This document shows positions 9,205 through 17,737 of a DNA stretch of 54,070 nt, piece after piece. The stretch comes from Betaproteobacteria bacterium. Its GTDB lineage: Bacteria; Pseudomonadota; Gammaproteobacteria; Burkholderiales; Casimicrobiaceae. How positions within the stretch are numbered: position 1 is the stretch's first letter; every line of letters starts with the position of its first letter. The notes beneath the pieces were generated by a model. That model made no database searches and was not told the DNA's origin. It saw only the letters and a program-made list of their open reading frames with translations. Where the stretch lies: contig JADIZG010000021.1 of NCBI GenBank assembly GCA_016704895.1, forward strand, positions 1-54,070, written 5' to 3'. The position numbers were made by a program, and so were the translations under genes.

Positions 9205-9210
9205 ATTATA
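9205..9210 (-). promoter_or_regulatory. -10 box for pyrC
   Basis: A perfect TATAAT on the minus strand, 23 bases before the preferred pyrC start at 9182, predicting transcription from about 9198. No convincing -35 box is seen at 16-18 bases. The position argues against the upstream ATG at 9203. Confidence 0.55.
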
Positions 9211-9274
9211 CGTTCGGGCAGCCGGCCGGGTGCCGATCCGCGCTGTCGGGTCGCCGCGCAAGCGCGTCCGACGC

Positions 9275-9280
9275 TATAAT
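9275..9280 (+). promoter_or_regulatory. -10 box for dksA
   Basis: A perfect TATAAT 62 bases before the dksA start, predicting transcription from about 9287. The -35 region is weak (TCGCCG). It is divergent from the pyrC -10 box 65 bases away. Confidence 0.55.
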
Positions 9281-9342
9281 CGCCCGTTTACCGAGTCCGG
9301 CCCGACGCCGGCCGAACCGATCACGAAGGACGGAAGACCAGC

Positions 9343-9786
9343 ATGGCAGTCAAGACCGCAACGGCCGTCAAGAAGGTCCGCGAGCTCTCCGAGGAGGACG
9401 TGCTCAAGGCGCCGGACAAGGACTACATGAACGAGGCCCAGCTCGCGTTCTTCAAGCGCAAGCTGATCGAGCTGCGCGACCAGTTGCTGCAGAACGCCGA
9501 CGACACGGGCGAGCACCTGCGCGAGAACGAGGTCACGACCGACCCGTCCGACCGCGCGACGCTCGAGGAGGAGTACACGCTCGAGCTCCGCACCCGCGAC
9601 CGCGAGCGCAAGCTCCTGAAGAAGGTCGAGAAGTCGATCCGGATGATCGACGACGGCAGCTACGGGTTCTGCGAGGAGACCGGCGAGCCGATCGGCGTCG
9701 CGCGCCTGATCGCGCGCCCGACCGCGACGCTGTCGCTCGAGGCGCAGGAGCGCCGGGAGCGCGTCCAGAAGATGTACGGCGACTGA
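9343..9786 (+). CDS. dksA: RNA polymerase-binding transcription factor DksA, zinc-finger-poor form
   Basis: 147 residues. It binds the RNA polymerase secondary channel and, with ppGpp, resets rRNA and amino-acid promoters. A long coiled coil spans roughly residues 30-105, with the acidic tip TTDPSDRATLEEE near 65-77. The C-terminal finger reads FCEETGEPIG...RPTATLSLEAQE: only Cys110 remains of the four zinc cysteines found in E. coli. That pattern is common in beta- and alphaproteobacterial DksA and should not abolish function. In relatives dksA often lies near hslV-hslU; here hslV is 2.6 kb downstream and hslU is elsewhere. Confidence 0.95.
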   Translation: MAVKTATAVKKVRELSEEDVLKAPDKDYMNEAQLAFFKRKLIELRDQLLQNADDTGEHLRENEVTTDPSDRATLEEEYTLELRTRDRERKLLKKVEKSIRMIDDGSYGFCEETGEPIGVARLIARPTATLSLEAQERRERVQKMYGD

Positions 9787-9932
9787 TCCCGCCCAGGCTC
9801 GCGTCGCGAGCCTTCGACGACGTGGCGCGGCGCCACCGTTCGGCGGGCGCGCCCGCAGCGTTTGTCGAACGACTCCGCCGGCGGGGCGGCGTAAAATCCT
9901 TCCGTGCGCTTTCCCCCAGGGCGCGACATGAC

Positions 9933-9939
9933 GAGGAGG
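9933..9939 (+). promoter_or_regulatory. Shine-Dalgarno sequence deciding the sodC start
   Basis: GAGGAGG sits six bases before the ATG at 9946 and favours it over in-frame ATGs at 9904 and 9928. The chosen start also gives a standard lipoprotein signal. Confidence 0.8.
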
Positions 9940-9945
9940 CGACCC

Positions 9946-10461
9946 ATGAGATACGCATTGACGGCGGCGCTGGTGGCAGCGGCGTTAGGCGGTTGCGCGA
10001 CCACGCCGTTCGACAGCGCGGTGGCGACGGCGAAGCTCGAACCCACGCGCGGCAACACCGCGGCGGGCAGCGTCACGTTCGCGGAGCGCGGCGGCAGGCT
10101 GCACGTCACCGCCGAGGTGACGGGTCTCGCGCCGGATCGCGAGCACGGGTTCCACGTCCACGAGAAGGGCGACTGCAGCTCCGGCGACGGCATGAGCGCG
10201 GGCGGCCACTTCAACCCCGAGGGGAAGCCTCACGGTCCGCAGACCGCCCCGCACCACGCCGGCGACATGCCGAGCCTCAAGGCGGACGCCGGCGGTCGCG
10301 CGAAGGCCACGTTCGTCCTCGAGGGCGTGACGGTCTCGCCGGGCCCGACGAGCGTCGTCGGACGCGGCCTCATCGTCCACAAGGACCCGGACGACTACCG
10401 GACGCAGCCGACGGGCAACGCAGGCGCGCGGCTGGCCTGCGCCGTCATCCGCGCCTCGTAG
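9946..10461 (+). CDS. sodC: Cu/Zn superoxide dismutase, lipoprotein
   Basis: 171 residues. The lipobox is LGGC (Cys17), so it is probably anchored in the outer membrane facing the periplasm, where it converts superoxide to peroxide. Copper and zinc ligands are present: GFHVHEKGDC (His70, His72), SAGGHFNPEGKPHG (His88), GDMPSL (Asp107) and IVHKDPDDY (His145). Disulfide cysteines are Cys77 and Cys165. It lies just before sodB, making a superoxide-defence pair, with a terminator between them. A degenerate paralogue lies at 4481. Confidence 0.95.
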   Translation: MRYALTAALVAAALGGCATTPFDSAVATAKLEPTRGNTAAGSVTFAERGGRLHVTAEVTGLAPDREHGFHVHEKGDCSSGDGMSAGGHFNPEGKPHGPQTAPHHAGDMPSLKADAGGRAKATFVLEGVTVSPGPTSVVGRGLIVHKDPDDYRTQPTGNAGARLACAVIRAS

Positions 10462-10479
10462 ACGGTTATCATCGTCGTT

Positions 10480-10515
10480 CGCCGGGGCCCCGACACGGGC
10501 TCCGGCGATTTCCTT
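10480..10515 (+). terminator. Rho-independent terminator after sodC
   Basis: An 11-bp stem (CGCCGGGGCCC with GGGCTCCGGCG, one G-T pair) around a six-base loop, followed by ATTTCCTT. It lies between sodC and sodB. Confidence 0.65.
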
Positions 10516-10546
10516 CCGCAACCCACGCACGCCGGAGCAACGCGCC

Positions 10547-11142
10547 ATGTTCACGCTTCCGCCTCTCCCGTACGCCGACAACGCCCTCGAGCCGGTGATC
10601 TCGGCGAACACGATCTCGTTCCACTACGGCAAGCACCACAAGACCTACGTCGACAACCTGAACAACCTGGCCAAGGGCACCGAGTTCGAGAACGCGACGC
10701 TCGAGAGCGTCGTCAACGCGACCGCGGGCAAGGCCGACAAGGCGCCGCTGTTCAACAACGCCGCGCAGATCTGGAACCACACGTTCTACTGGCACAGCCT
10801 GAAGCACAACGGCGGCGGCAAGCCGTCGGGCAGGCTCGCGCAGATGATCGACGCGGCGTTCGGCAGCTACGACGAGTTCCGCAAGCAGTTCTCGGCGACC
10901 ACGGTGTCGCAGTTCGGCTCGGGCTGGGGCTGGCTCGTCGTCGACGGCGGCGCGCTCAAGGTCGTGAAGACGGGCAACGCCGAGGTGCCGTTCACCAAGG
11001 GGCAGAAGCCGCTCCTGACGATCGACGTGTGGGAGCACGCGTACTACCTCGACCACCAGAACAAGCGCGCCGCCTACGTCGACGCGGTGATCGACAAGCT
11101 CCTCAACTGGGATTTCGCGCCGAGAACCTCGCGAAGGCCTGA
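10547..11142 (+). CDS. sodB: Iron superoxide dismutase, frameshift near the 3' end
   Basis: Cytoplasmic superoxide dismutase of the Fe/Mn family. Motifs: HYGKHHKTYVDNLN, QIWNHTFYWHSL (the Gln here suits the Fe type), FGSGWGWLV and DVWEHAYYLDHQNKRAAY with the last metal ligands. Only the last residues are affected: a G is missing near 11118, where LNWDFAAENLAKA then TGA at 11140-11142 is expected. Restored length is about 198 residues, near the family's 193. A GGAG Shine-Dalgarno sequence precedes the ATG. A strong terminator follows. Confidence 0.95.
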
Positions 11143-11162
11143 CGCCTGCGCCCTCGCGCCGG

Positions 11163-11203
11163 ACGGCCGGCCGCCCCGCGGGGCGCCGGCCGTTCGCCAT
11201 TTT
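11163..11203 (+). terminator. Rho-independent terminator after sodB
   Basis: A GC-only hairpin (ACGGCCGGC pairing with GCCGGCCGT, the inner CGCCCC/GGGGC also pairing) followed by TCGCCATTTT. It starts 20 bases after the restored sodB stop. Confidence 0.7.
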
Positions 11204-11314
11204 CCCCCCAGGATCGCCCCGGTGCCGGGCGATGACGCCTGCGGGTTGTCCCGCGGGCGATGACGGGACGATAATCGCTCGCACCCGCCCGGTACGGGAG
11301 GGTTACGATTCACC

Positions 11315-12338
11315 ATGGCCCTCTTCTCCAAGCCCCCGGCCAAGAAGCCGATGCCCCCTGCGCCCGAGGCGCGGCCCGTCCCGGCCGCGCCCAAGCGGCC
11401 GTCGGCGCGCGACCTCGCCTCGCTGGTGCTCGGCCGCAAGCAGGAACCCGGGCGACCCGTCGTCGAACCGGCGGGAGGCGACATCACGGTGACCGGCGCG
11501 AGCCTGATCGAGATGCCGCACGCGGCGACGCAGCCCGCGTTCGAGGTGATGCAGGCGAATCCGGGCCTGTGCGCCGTGCTCGAGAACGCCGCGCTGCTCT
11601 ACGCGAGCGGGCAGGGCGCGCCGGCGCGCACGTTGCTCGAGCAAGGCGTCGCGTCCGACCACGACACCCGGCTCTCGCCGCTGGCGTGGCTCGCGCTGTT
11701 CGACCTGATGCAGCGGGCGGGCGACCGCAACGGCTTCGACCAGCTCGCGCTCCAGTACGTCGTGCAGTTCGAGCGCTCGGCGCCGTCGTGGGAGGAAAGC
11801 AGCGGGCGCGCGCTCGTGGCGAAGGCCGGCCCCGCCGGCGGCTACGTCGCCTTCCCCGGCAAGCTGACCGCGGCATCGGCGACGCAGATCGACGGTCTCA
11901 AGCGCGCGATCGAGAAGGGCGCCACGCAGACGCGCGTCGACCTCGCGCAGGTCGGCGGCTTCGACGACGAAGGGGCGCGGCTGCTGGCCGCGGCGCTCGC
12001 CGTCGCGCGGAGACGCGCCTGCCCACTGTCGATCCAGAAGGCCGACAGCGCTGCCCGCGGACGTCGAGATGCTCGTCTGGACCGGCGTGATGGCAGGGTC
12101 CGCGCTCGCGTACTTCACCCGCCTCGCCGATTTCGCGCAGCGGCGCGCGATCGTCCCGGTCGACATGAGCGGCGTCGAGCGCGTCGACTTCGTCTGCGCC
12201 GGATCGATGCTCAACGCGATCAACCGCATCGAGGCGCAGCGCAAGTCGGTGCAGCTCATCGGCGTGTCGCCGATCGTCCGCGCGCTGCTGCTGCTCATCG
12301 GAATTTCGCCACGCCACTTCGTGAAGAAGGCACAGTAG
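11315..12338 (+). CDS. STAS-domain-like protein, frameshifted
   Basis: About 341 residues in two frames. The first frame has a Pro/Ala-rich N-terminus (residues 1-35), a helical middle, then a beta-alpha pattern (GGYVAFPGKLTAASATQIDG ... RVDLAQVGGFDDEGARLLAA) like a first STAS half. The second frame continues VDMSGVERVDFVCAGSMLNA and LIGVSPIVRALLLLIGI, a second STAS-like unit. The shift is near 12050, where KADSALPADVEMLVW would be expected. STAS proteins act as anti-anti-sigma factors or scaffold parts; the partner is unknown. GGGAGGG precedes the ATG and hslV follows after 55 bases. The STAS assignment is moderate. Confidence 0.65.
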
Positions 12339-12393
12339 CGGCCCCCGGGGACGGGCGGACGCGCGTCCCGGCGGGCCTTCCGGGACGACTCCC

Positions 12394-12997
12394 ATGGAAA
12401 CCTTTCACGGCACCACGATCCTGTCGGTCCGGCGCGACGGCGCCGTCGCGCTCGGTGGCGACGGCCAGGTCACGCTGGGCTCGATCGTCGTCAAGTCGAC
12501 GGCGCGCAAGGTGCGCCGCCTCTACCACGACAAGGTGCTCGCCGGCTTCGCGGGCGCGACCGCCGACGCGTTCACGCTGTTCGAGCGCTTCGAGGGCAAG
12601 CTCGAGAAGCACCAGGGGCATCTGACGCGCGCCGCGGTCGAACTCGCCAAGGACTGGCGCTCCGACCGCGTGCTTCGGCGCCTCGAAGCGATGCTCGCGA
12701 TCGCCGACGCCTCCGCGTCGCTCGTGATCACGGGGACCGGCGACGTGCTGGAGCCCGAGCACGGGATCGTCTCGATCGGCTCGGGCGGCCCCTATGCGCA
12801 GGCTGCGGCACGCGCCTTGCTCCAGCACAGCCGACTCTCCGCCGCCGAGATCGTCAAGGAGGCGCTCGGCATCGCGGGCGAACTCTGCATCTACACGAAC
12901 CAGAACCACGTGATCGAGACGGCCGGGGCCAGCTGCCAGGGGCGGGGCTGCAGGGGCGGCGCGCGGGGCCGTCACGTGGAACCGCCGGGCCGCGTGA
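12394..12997 (+). CDS. hslV: ATP-dependent protease peptidase subunit HslV, 3' end uncertain
   Basis: Proteasome-like threonine peptidase that forms the core of HslVU. It starts METFHGTTILSVRRDGAVAL; the Thr of HGTT becomes the catalytic N-terminus after processing. GGDGQVTLG, GFAGATADAFTLFERFE, LAKDWRSDRVLRRLEAML and CIYTNQNHVIET follow the family closely up to residue 177, where relatives normally end within a few residues. Here the frame stays open through G-rich sequence. A stop fitting a GTGA overlap with ubiH lies at 12995-12997 but needs a frame change after 12920. The partner hslU is at 3025-4353 on the other strand. Confidence 0.92.
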
Positions 12998-14168
12998 GCG
13001 GCATCGGCGCGACGTGCTGGTCGCGGGAGCGGGGCTGCCCGGCCTCGCGGCCGCGGTCGCGCTCGCCCGCGCCGGGCTGTCGGTCGCGCTCGTCGACCGG
13101 CGCCCGCTCGCCGTGCCCGAGCCGGATCCGGCGACCTGGGACGCGCGCGTCTATGCGATCAGCCCGGGCAGCGCGGCGTTCCTGCGCTCGATCGGCGCCT
13201 GGCAGGCGCTCCCCGAGGAACGCATCGCGCCCGTCGAGACGATGCACATCGAAGGCGACCGCGGCGCCGCGCTGCGCTTCGACGCCTACGAGCTCGCCGA
13301 GCGGGCGCTCGCCTGGATCGTCGAGGAGCGCGCGCTGCGCGCCGCGCTCGTCGAGCAGGTCCATGACGCCGGCGTCCACGTCGTCGCGCCGGCCGCTTTC
13401 GCGTCGCTCGCGTGGTCGAGCGTGCTCGGGACGCTTGCGCTGGACGACGGTCGCCGCGTGTCCGGCCGTCTCGTCGTCGGCGCGGACGGGCTGCGCTCCT
13501 GGGTGCGCGACGCCGCAGGCATCGTGGCCGAGCCGCGCCCCTACGGCCAGACGGCGGTCGTCGCCAATTTCGCGTGCGAGCGCCCCCATGACGGGGTCGC
13601 GCGCCAGTGGTTCCGGCCCGACGGCGGCATCCTCGCCTGGCTGCCGCTTCCCGGGGCCCGGATCTCGATCGTGTGGTCGGCGCCTGAGGCACAGGCGTTC
13701 ACGCTGTCGACGCTCGAACCGGATGCACTCGCCGAACAGGTGGCCGAGGCGGGCGGCCGGGCGCTGGGCAAGCTCTCCTGCATCACGCCACCGGCGGCGT
13801 TTCCCCTCCAGTTCCTGCGGTTGCCGGCGGTCGTCGCGCATCGGCTCGCGCTGGTCGGCGATGCGGCGCACGGCGTCCACCCGCTGGCCGGGCAGGGCGT
13901 CAACCTGGGCTTCGGCGACGCCCAGGCGCTCGCGGCGGTCGAGTCCGCCCGGGGGAGCGTCGGCGACGCCGGCGCCCCGATCCTGCTCGAGCGATACGCC
14001 CGGCGCCGGGCGGCGCCCGTGGCCGCGATGCAGGCGGTGACCGACGGGCTCGCCCGGCTCTTCGGTTCCAAGGCACCGGGGTTCGCGATGCTGCGCAACC
14101 TCGGGCTCACGGCGGTGTCCAAGTTTCCGACGCTGCGTCAGGCGCTCGCGCAACCCGCGCTGCGCTGA
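12994..14168 (+). CDS. UbiH/UbiF/VisC-family FAD monooxygenase (ubiquinone biosynthesis), probable frameshift near start
   Basis: About 391 residues. FAD motif VAGAGLPGLAAAVALA is at the N-terminus, GADGLRSWVRDAAG sits in the middle, and LVGDAAHGVHPLAGQGVNLGFGD is the C-terminal FAD/ribityl motif typical of ubiquinone hydroxylases. The best start is GTG 12994 (VSGIG-RDVLVAGAG), which needs one base restored near 13008; without it the frame begins at GTG 13014. Which ring position it hydroxylates is not clear. dsbC follows after 47 bases, an arrangement seen in other betaproteobacteria. Confidence 0.85.
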
Positions 14169-14215
14169 CGCGGTCGAAGCGCCACAACCCCTTTCCCCCT
14201 TCCCGGAGTGCCCCG

Positions 14216-15013
14216 ATGTCCCTGACCACGCTCATGACCCGCCTCGCGCGGCCCGCCCTGCCGCTGCTCGTCGCGGCCCTCGCCGCGGGGGCCGTCTCGG
14301 CGCAGACCGGCGCACCGGCCGCCTCGGCGGAGGCCACCGCGATCCGCAAGACGATGCAGGAGAAGTTCCCGGGCGCCGAGATCAAGGGCATCACGAAGAC
14401 CGGCTACCTCGGCGGCCTCTACGAGGTGCAGTTCGACGACCGCATCGTCTACACCGACCCGAAGGTGAGCCACGTGCTGGTCGGCGCGATGTTCGACGCC
14501 GGCACGAAGCAGAACCTCACCGAGGAGCGCCTGCGCAAGCTCAACCGGGTCTCGTGGGACAACCTGCCGCTCGAGCTCGCGATCAAGAAGGTCAAGGGCA
14601 AGGGCGAGCGCAAGCTCGTCGTGTTCTCCGACGCCGACTGCCCGTACTGCCACAAGCTCGAGAAGGAGATGGCCGGGCTCGACAACGTGACGATCTACAC
14701 GTTCCTGTTCCCGATCGACCAGCTGCACCCCGAGGCGGCGCAGAAGTCGAAGCAGATCTGGTGCTCCCCCGACCGCACGAAGGCCTGGGACGAGTTCTTC
14801 GTGTCGGGCACGGTTCCCGACAACAAGGGCGACTGCAGCAATCCGGTCGCGGCGACGCAGGCGCTGGGCCAGAAGCTGCGCATCCAGGCGACGCCGACGA
14901 TGATCCTCGCCGACGGCTCGATCCTGCCCGGCGCGGTGCCGCTCGCGCGCCTCGAGTCGGCGATGAAGGAAGCCGAGGCCGACGCGAAGAAGGTGGCCGC
15001 CGCGAAGAAGTGA
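14216..15013 (+). CDS. dsbC: Thiol:disulfide isomerase DsbC
   Basis: 265 residues. A signal peptide ends near AVSAQ (residue 30), so it is periplasmic. An N-terminal dimerisation domain (roughly 40-95) precedes a thioredoxin fold with the active site DCPYCHKLEKE (Cys142, Cys145). A second cysteine pair (Cys in QIWCSP and GDCSNP) and the cis-Pro motif IQATPTMILADG are present. It reshuffles wrong disulfides in exported proteins and is normally kept reduced by DsbD, which is not in this window. Confidence 0.95.
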   Translation: MSLTTLMTRLARPALPLLVAALAAGAVSAQTGAPAASAEATAIRKTMQEKFPGAEIKGITKTGYLGGLYEVQFDDRIVYTDPKVSHVLVGAMFDAGTKQNLTEERLRKLNRVSWDNLPLELAIKKVKGKGERKLVVFSDADCPYCHKLEKEMAGLDNVTIYTFLFPIDQLHPEAAQKSKQIWCSPDRTKAWDEFFVSGTVPDNKGDCSNPVAATQALGQKLRIQATPTMILADGSILPGAVPLARLESAMKEAEADAKKVAAAKK

Positions 15014-15074
15014 CCGCGTCGCGCGGAAGAGCCTCGCGCGGCGCCGCCGCGTTTCCGACAGGGAGTGAACGGGC

Positions 15075-16143
15075 ATGGCGATCATCGATTTCCTGAAGAA
15101 GCAGTTCATCGACATCATCGAGTGGACCGACGACTCGCGCGACACGCTGTCGTGGCGGTTCCCCGACGAGGACAAGGAGATCAAGAACGGCGCGCAGCTG
15201 ATCGTGCGCGAGAGCCAGCTCGCGCAGTTCGTCTACCTGGGCCAGTTCGGCGACGCGTTCGGCCCGGGCAAGCACACGCTCACCACCGACAACATCCCGA
15301 TCCTCACCAACCTCAAGAGCTGGAAGTACGCGCTCGAGAGCCCGTTCAAGGCCGACGTCTACTACGTCGTCACGCGCCTGTTCACCGGCAACAAGTGGGG
15401 CACGGCGAACCCGGTGATGATGCGCGACGCGGACTTCGGCGTCGTGCGGCTGCGCGCCTACGGCACCTACGACTTCCGCATCGTCGACGCGCCGCGGTTC
15501 CTGAAGGAGGTCGCGGGGACCGACCACCACTTCCGCCTCGACGAATTCGCCGACACGATGCGCTCGCGCCTGGTGAGCGTGTTCTCGGAGGCGCTCGCGA
15601 GCTCGAAGATCCCGGCCCTCGACGTCGCGGCGCGCTACGGCGAGCTGGGCGGGGCGCTGCTGCCGCTGATCAACCCGGTGCTGAAGGACAAGTACGGCCT
15701 CGAGATGACCTCGTTCATCGTCGAGAACGTGTCGGTGCCGCCGGAGGTCGAGCAGGCGATCGACAAGCGCTCGTCGATGGCCGCGGTCGGCAACCTGAAC
15801 GACTACGTGAAGTTCCAGATGGCGCAGGGCATGGAGAAGGGCGGCGGCGGCGCGGGCGGCATGGCGGCCGAGATGGCGGTCGGCATGGCGATGGCGCAGC
15901 AGATGATGAACCAGACCGGCGGCCTGATGGCCCAGTCGACGCCGGGCGTGAAGGCGCCGGCGGCGCCCGTCCGGCGCGGCGGCGATCCCCGAGCTGATGA
16001 CGCCGGCGCAGGTCGCGCAGGTGCTGGGCGTCGCCGAATCGGACGTGCTCGCGAGCCTCGATTCGGGCGACCTCAAGGGCAAGAAGATCGGGACGCAGTG
16101 GCGCGTGACGCGCGCCGCGGTCGACGCGTTCCTGCACTCGTGA
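15075..16143 (+). CDS. SPFH-domain (YdjI-like) protein with C-terminal helix-turn-helix, frameshifted
   Basis: About 355 residues. Residues 1-265 match the YdjI-like 'virion core' SPFH group: MAIIDFLKKQFIDIIEWTDD, LIVRESQLAQFVYLGQF, FGPGKHTLTTDNIPILT and NKWGTANPVMMRDADFG. A Gly/Met-rich linker follows (270-300). After a frame change near 15985 the sequence reads LMTPAQVAQVLGVAESDVLA ... KIGTQWRVTRAAVDAFLHS, a small excisionase/MerR-type helix-turn-helix. In Bacillus, ydjI sits with PspA and a zinc-ribbon protein in a membrane-stress operon; a zinc-ribbon membrane protein lies two genes on here. Its stop overlaps the next start (GTGA). SPFH call strong, HTH call moderate. Confidence 0.85.
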
Positions 16144-16574
16144 CGCGCGCCGTGCGTCGTCGCGCCGTCGTCGCCATGCTCGCGGCACTCGCCGCGTCGT
16201 CGATCGCGCCTGCGGCGCTCGCGCAGGATCCGCGCGCGCTGCGGGCGCAGGAGGTCGCGCGCGAGTGGCTGGCCCTCGCGGACCGCCAGGACGCCGACGC
16301 GACGCACCGCGCGGCCGGCGCGAAGTTCCGCGAGGCGCTCACCGCGGAACGGTGGCGCGAGGCGCTCAAGCGCGTGCGCGGACCGCTCGGCGAACTGGTG
16401 CAGCGCACGGCGGTGTCGACGCAACTCACGCGGACGCTTCCCGGCCAGCCGGACGGCGACTACGCGCTCGTCGCGTTCCGGACCTCGTGGACCGGCAAGA
16501 CGGTCGGCCGCGAGCTCGTCTCGCTCGAGGACGAAGGTGCGCGCTGGCGGGTGATCGGGTACGTGATCCAATGA
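16140..16574 (+). CDS. Exported DUF4019-like protein
   Basis: 144 residues from GTG 16140, overlapping the SPFH stop by four bases. An N-terminal signal peptide ends near APAALAQD (residue 29), so it is probably periplasmic. The mature part (AREWLALADRQDADATHRAAGAKF minus the last residues here; then GKTVGRELVSLEDEGARWRVIGYVI) fits the DUF4019 pattern of a short alpha+beta domain with an Ala-Trp-Leu start and a Trp-Arg-Val end. Function unknown. The overlap and the next gene suggest a membrane-associated module. Confidence 0.75.
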   Translation: MTRAVRRRAVVAMLAALAASSIAPAALAQDPRALRAQEVAREWLALADRQDADATHRAAGAKFREALTAERWREALKRVRGPLGELVQRTAVSTQLTRTLPGQPDGDYALVAFRTSWTGKTVGRELVSLEDEGARWRVIGYVIQ

Positions 16575-16605
16575 TCGCGTCGGGTCGGCGAGCCGGAGTC
16601 GGGAT

Positions 16606-17724
16606 GTGACCGGCGAGGAGGCGCCGCGGGCGTCGCGCGCGGAGGCCGAAGCGCTCGCCAAGTTCGCGTGCCCCGCGTGCGGGGCCGAGGCGAACTGGCA
16701 CCCGGGCCGGCAGAAGCTCGTCTGCCCGTTCTGCGGGACCGAGTCGCCGGCGCCGCCCGATGCCGACTTCCCGGCGAAGGAGCACGACCTCGCGGCCGCG
16801 CTCGCCGCGTTCGATCCCGCGCACGCCGGGTGGGCGGCGGCAAAGCGCCAGGTGCGCTGCCAGAGCTGCCGCGCGATCTCGGTGCTCGATCCGGCGCGGC
16901 AGGCGCAGAACTGCGAGTTCTGCGGCTCCGCGCAGCTCGTGCCCTACGACGAGACGGCGCCCGCGCATCGGCCCGAGAGCGTGCTGCCGTTCCGCGTCGC
17001 CGAGACCGACGCGCGCGACCGGCTGCGCGCGTGGTTCGGCCGCCTCTGGCTCGCGCCGGGGGCGCTCAAGCGCCGCGCGCTGACCGACACGGTGCGCGGC
17101 GTCTACCTGCCCTACTGGACGTTCGACGCGCGCGTCGAGGCCGACTGGACCGCCGAGGCCGGCCACTACTACTACACGACCGAGTCGTACGTCGACAACG
17201 GCCAGATGCGGACCCGCCAGGTGCGCCACGTGCGCTGGGAGCCCGCCGCAGGCCACGTCTCGCACTTCTTCGACGACGACCTGGTGTGCGCGTCCGTGGG
17301 CGTCCATCCGGGCCTCGTGCGCGCCATCGAGCCCTTCCCGACCGGCGAGCTCAAGGGCTACGACCCGGGCTACGTGGCCGGCTGGGTCGTGGAGCGCTAC
17401 CAGATCGACCTCAAGGGCGCGGCCGAGCGCGCCAGCGCCGCGATGCGCGCGAAGCTCGAGGCGATGTGCGCGCGGCAGGTTCCGGGCGACACCTACCGCA
17501 ACCTCGTGGTGCGCGCCGACTGGTCGGGGCAGACGTTCAAGCACATGCTCGCGCCCGTGTGGCTGCTCTCGTACGACGACGGCCGCCGCTCGTTCCAGTG
17601 CGTGATCAACGGCGTGACCGGGACCGTCGCCGGCGAGTACCCGAAGAGCCCTTGGAAGATCGCGCTGATCGTTCTGGGTATCATCGTGCTCGTGGTCCTG
17701 TTCGGCGCGGTGTCCGGCCGATAG
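16606..17724 (+). CDS. Zinc-ribbon protein with C-terminal membrane anchor (YdjG-like)
   Basis: 372 residues from GTG 16606. Two zinc ribbons: CPAC...CPFC (Cys22, 25, 40, 43) and CQSC...CEFC (Cys85, 88, 103, 106). A central domain of about 220 residues contains GVYLPYWTFDARVEADWTA and a Tyr-rich patch (GHYYYTTESY). One membrane helix ends the protein (WKIALIVLGIIVLVVLFGAV). The layout resembles B. subtilis YdjG and the 'TFIIB-type zinc finger' proteins found beside SPFH proteins, which recruit PspA to membranes. No PspA is seen here. Family by architecture only. Confidence 0.75.
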   Translation: MTGEEAPRASRAEAEALAKFACPACGAEANWHPGRQKLVCPFCGTESPAPPDADFPAKEHDLAAALAAFDPAHAGWAAAKRQVRCQSCRAISVLDPARQAQNCEFCGSAQLVPYDETAPAHRPESVLPFRVAETDARDRLRAWFGRLWLAPGALKRRALTDTVRGVYLPYWTFDARVEADWTAEAGHYYYTTESYVDNGQMRTRQVRHVRWEPAAGHVSHFFDDDLVCASVGVHPGLVRAIEPFPTGELKGYDPGYVAGWVVERYQIDLKGAAERASAAMRAKLEAMCARQVPGDTYRNLVVRADWSGQTFKHMLAPVWLLSYDDGRRSFQCVINGVTGTVAGEYPKSPWKIALIVLGIIVLVVLFGAVSGR

Positions 17725-17737
17725 GCGGGAGAGCGGG

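Noticed and set aside
15065..15997. Alternative frame over the SPFH gene, about 310 codons
   Set aside because: Arg/Gly-rich shadow of the SPFH frame, which has clear family motifs.
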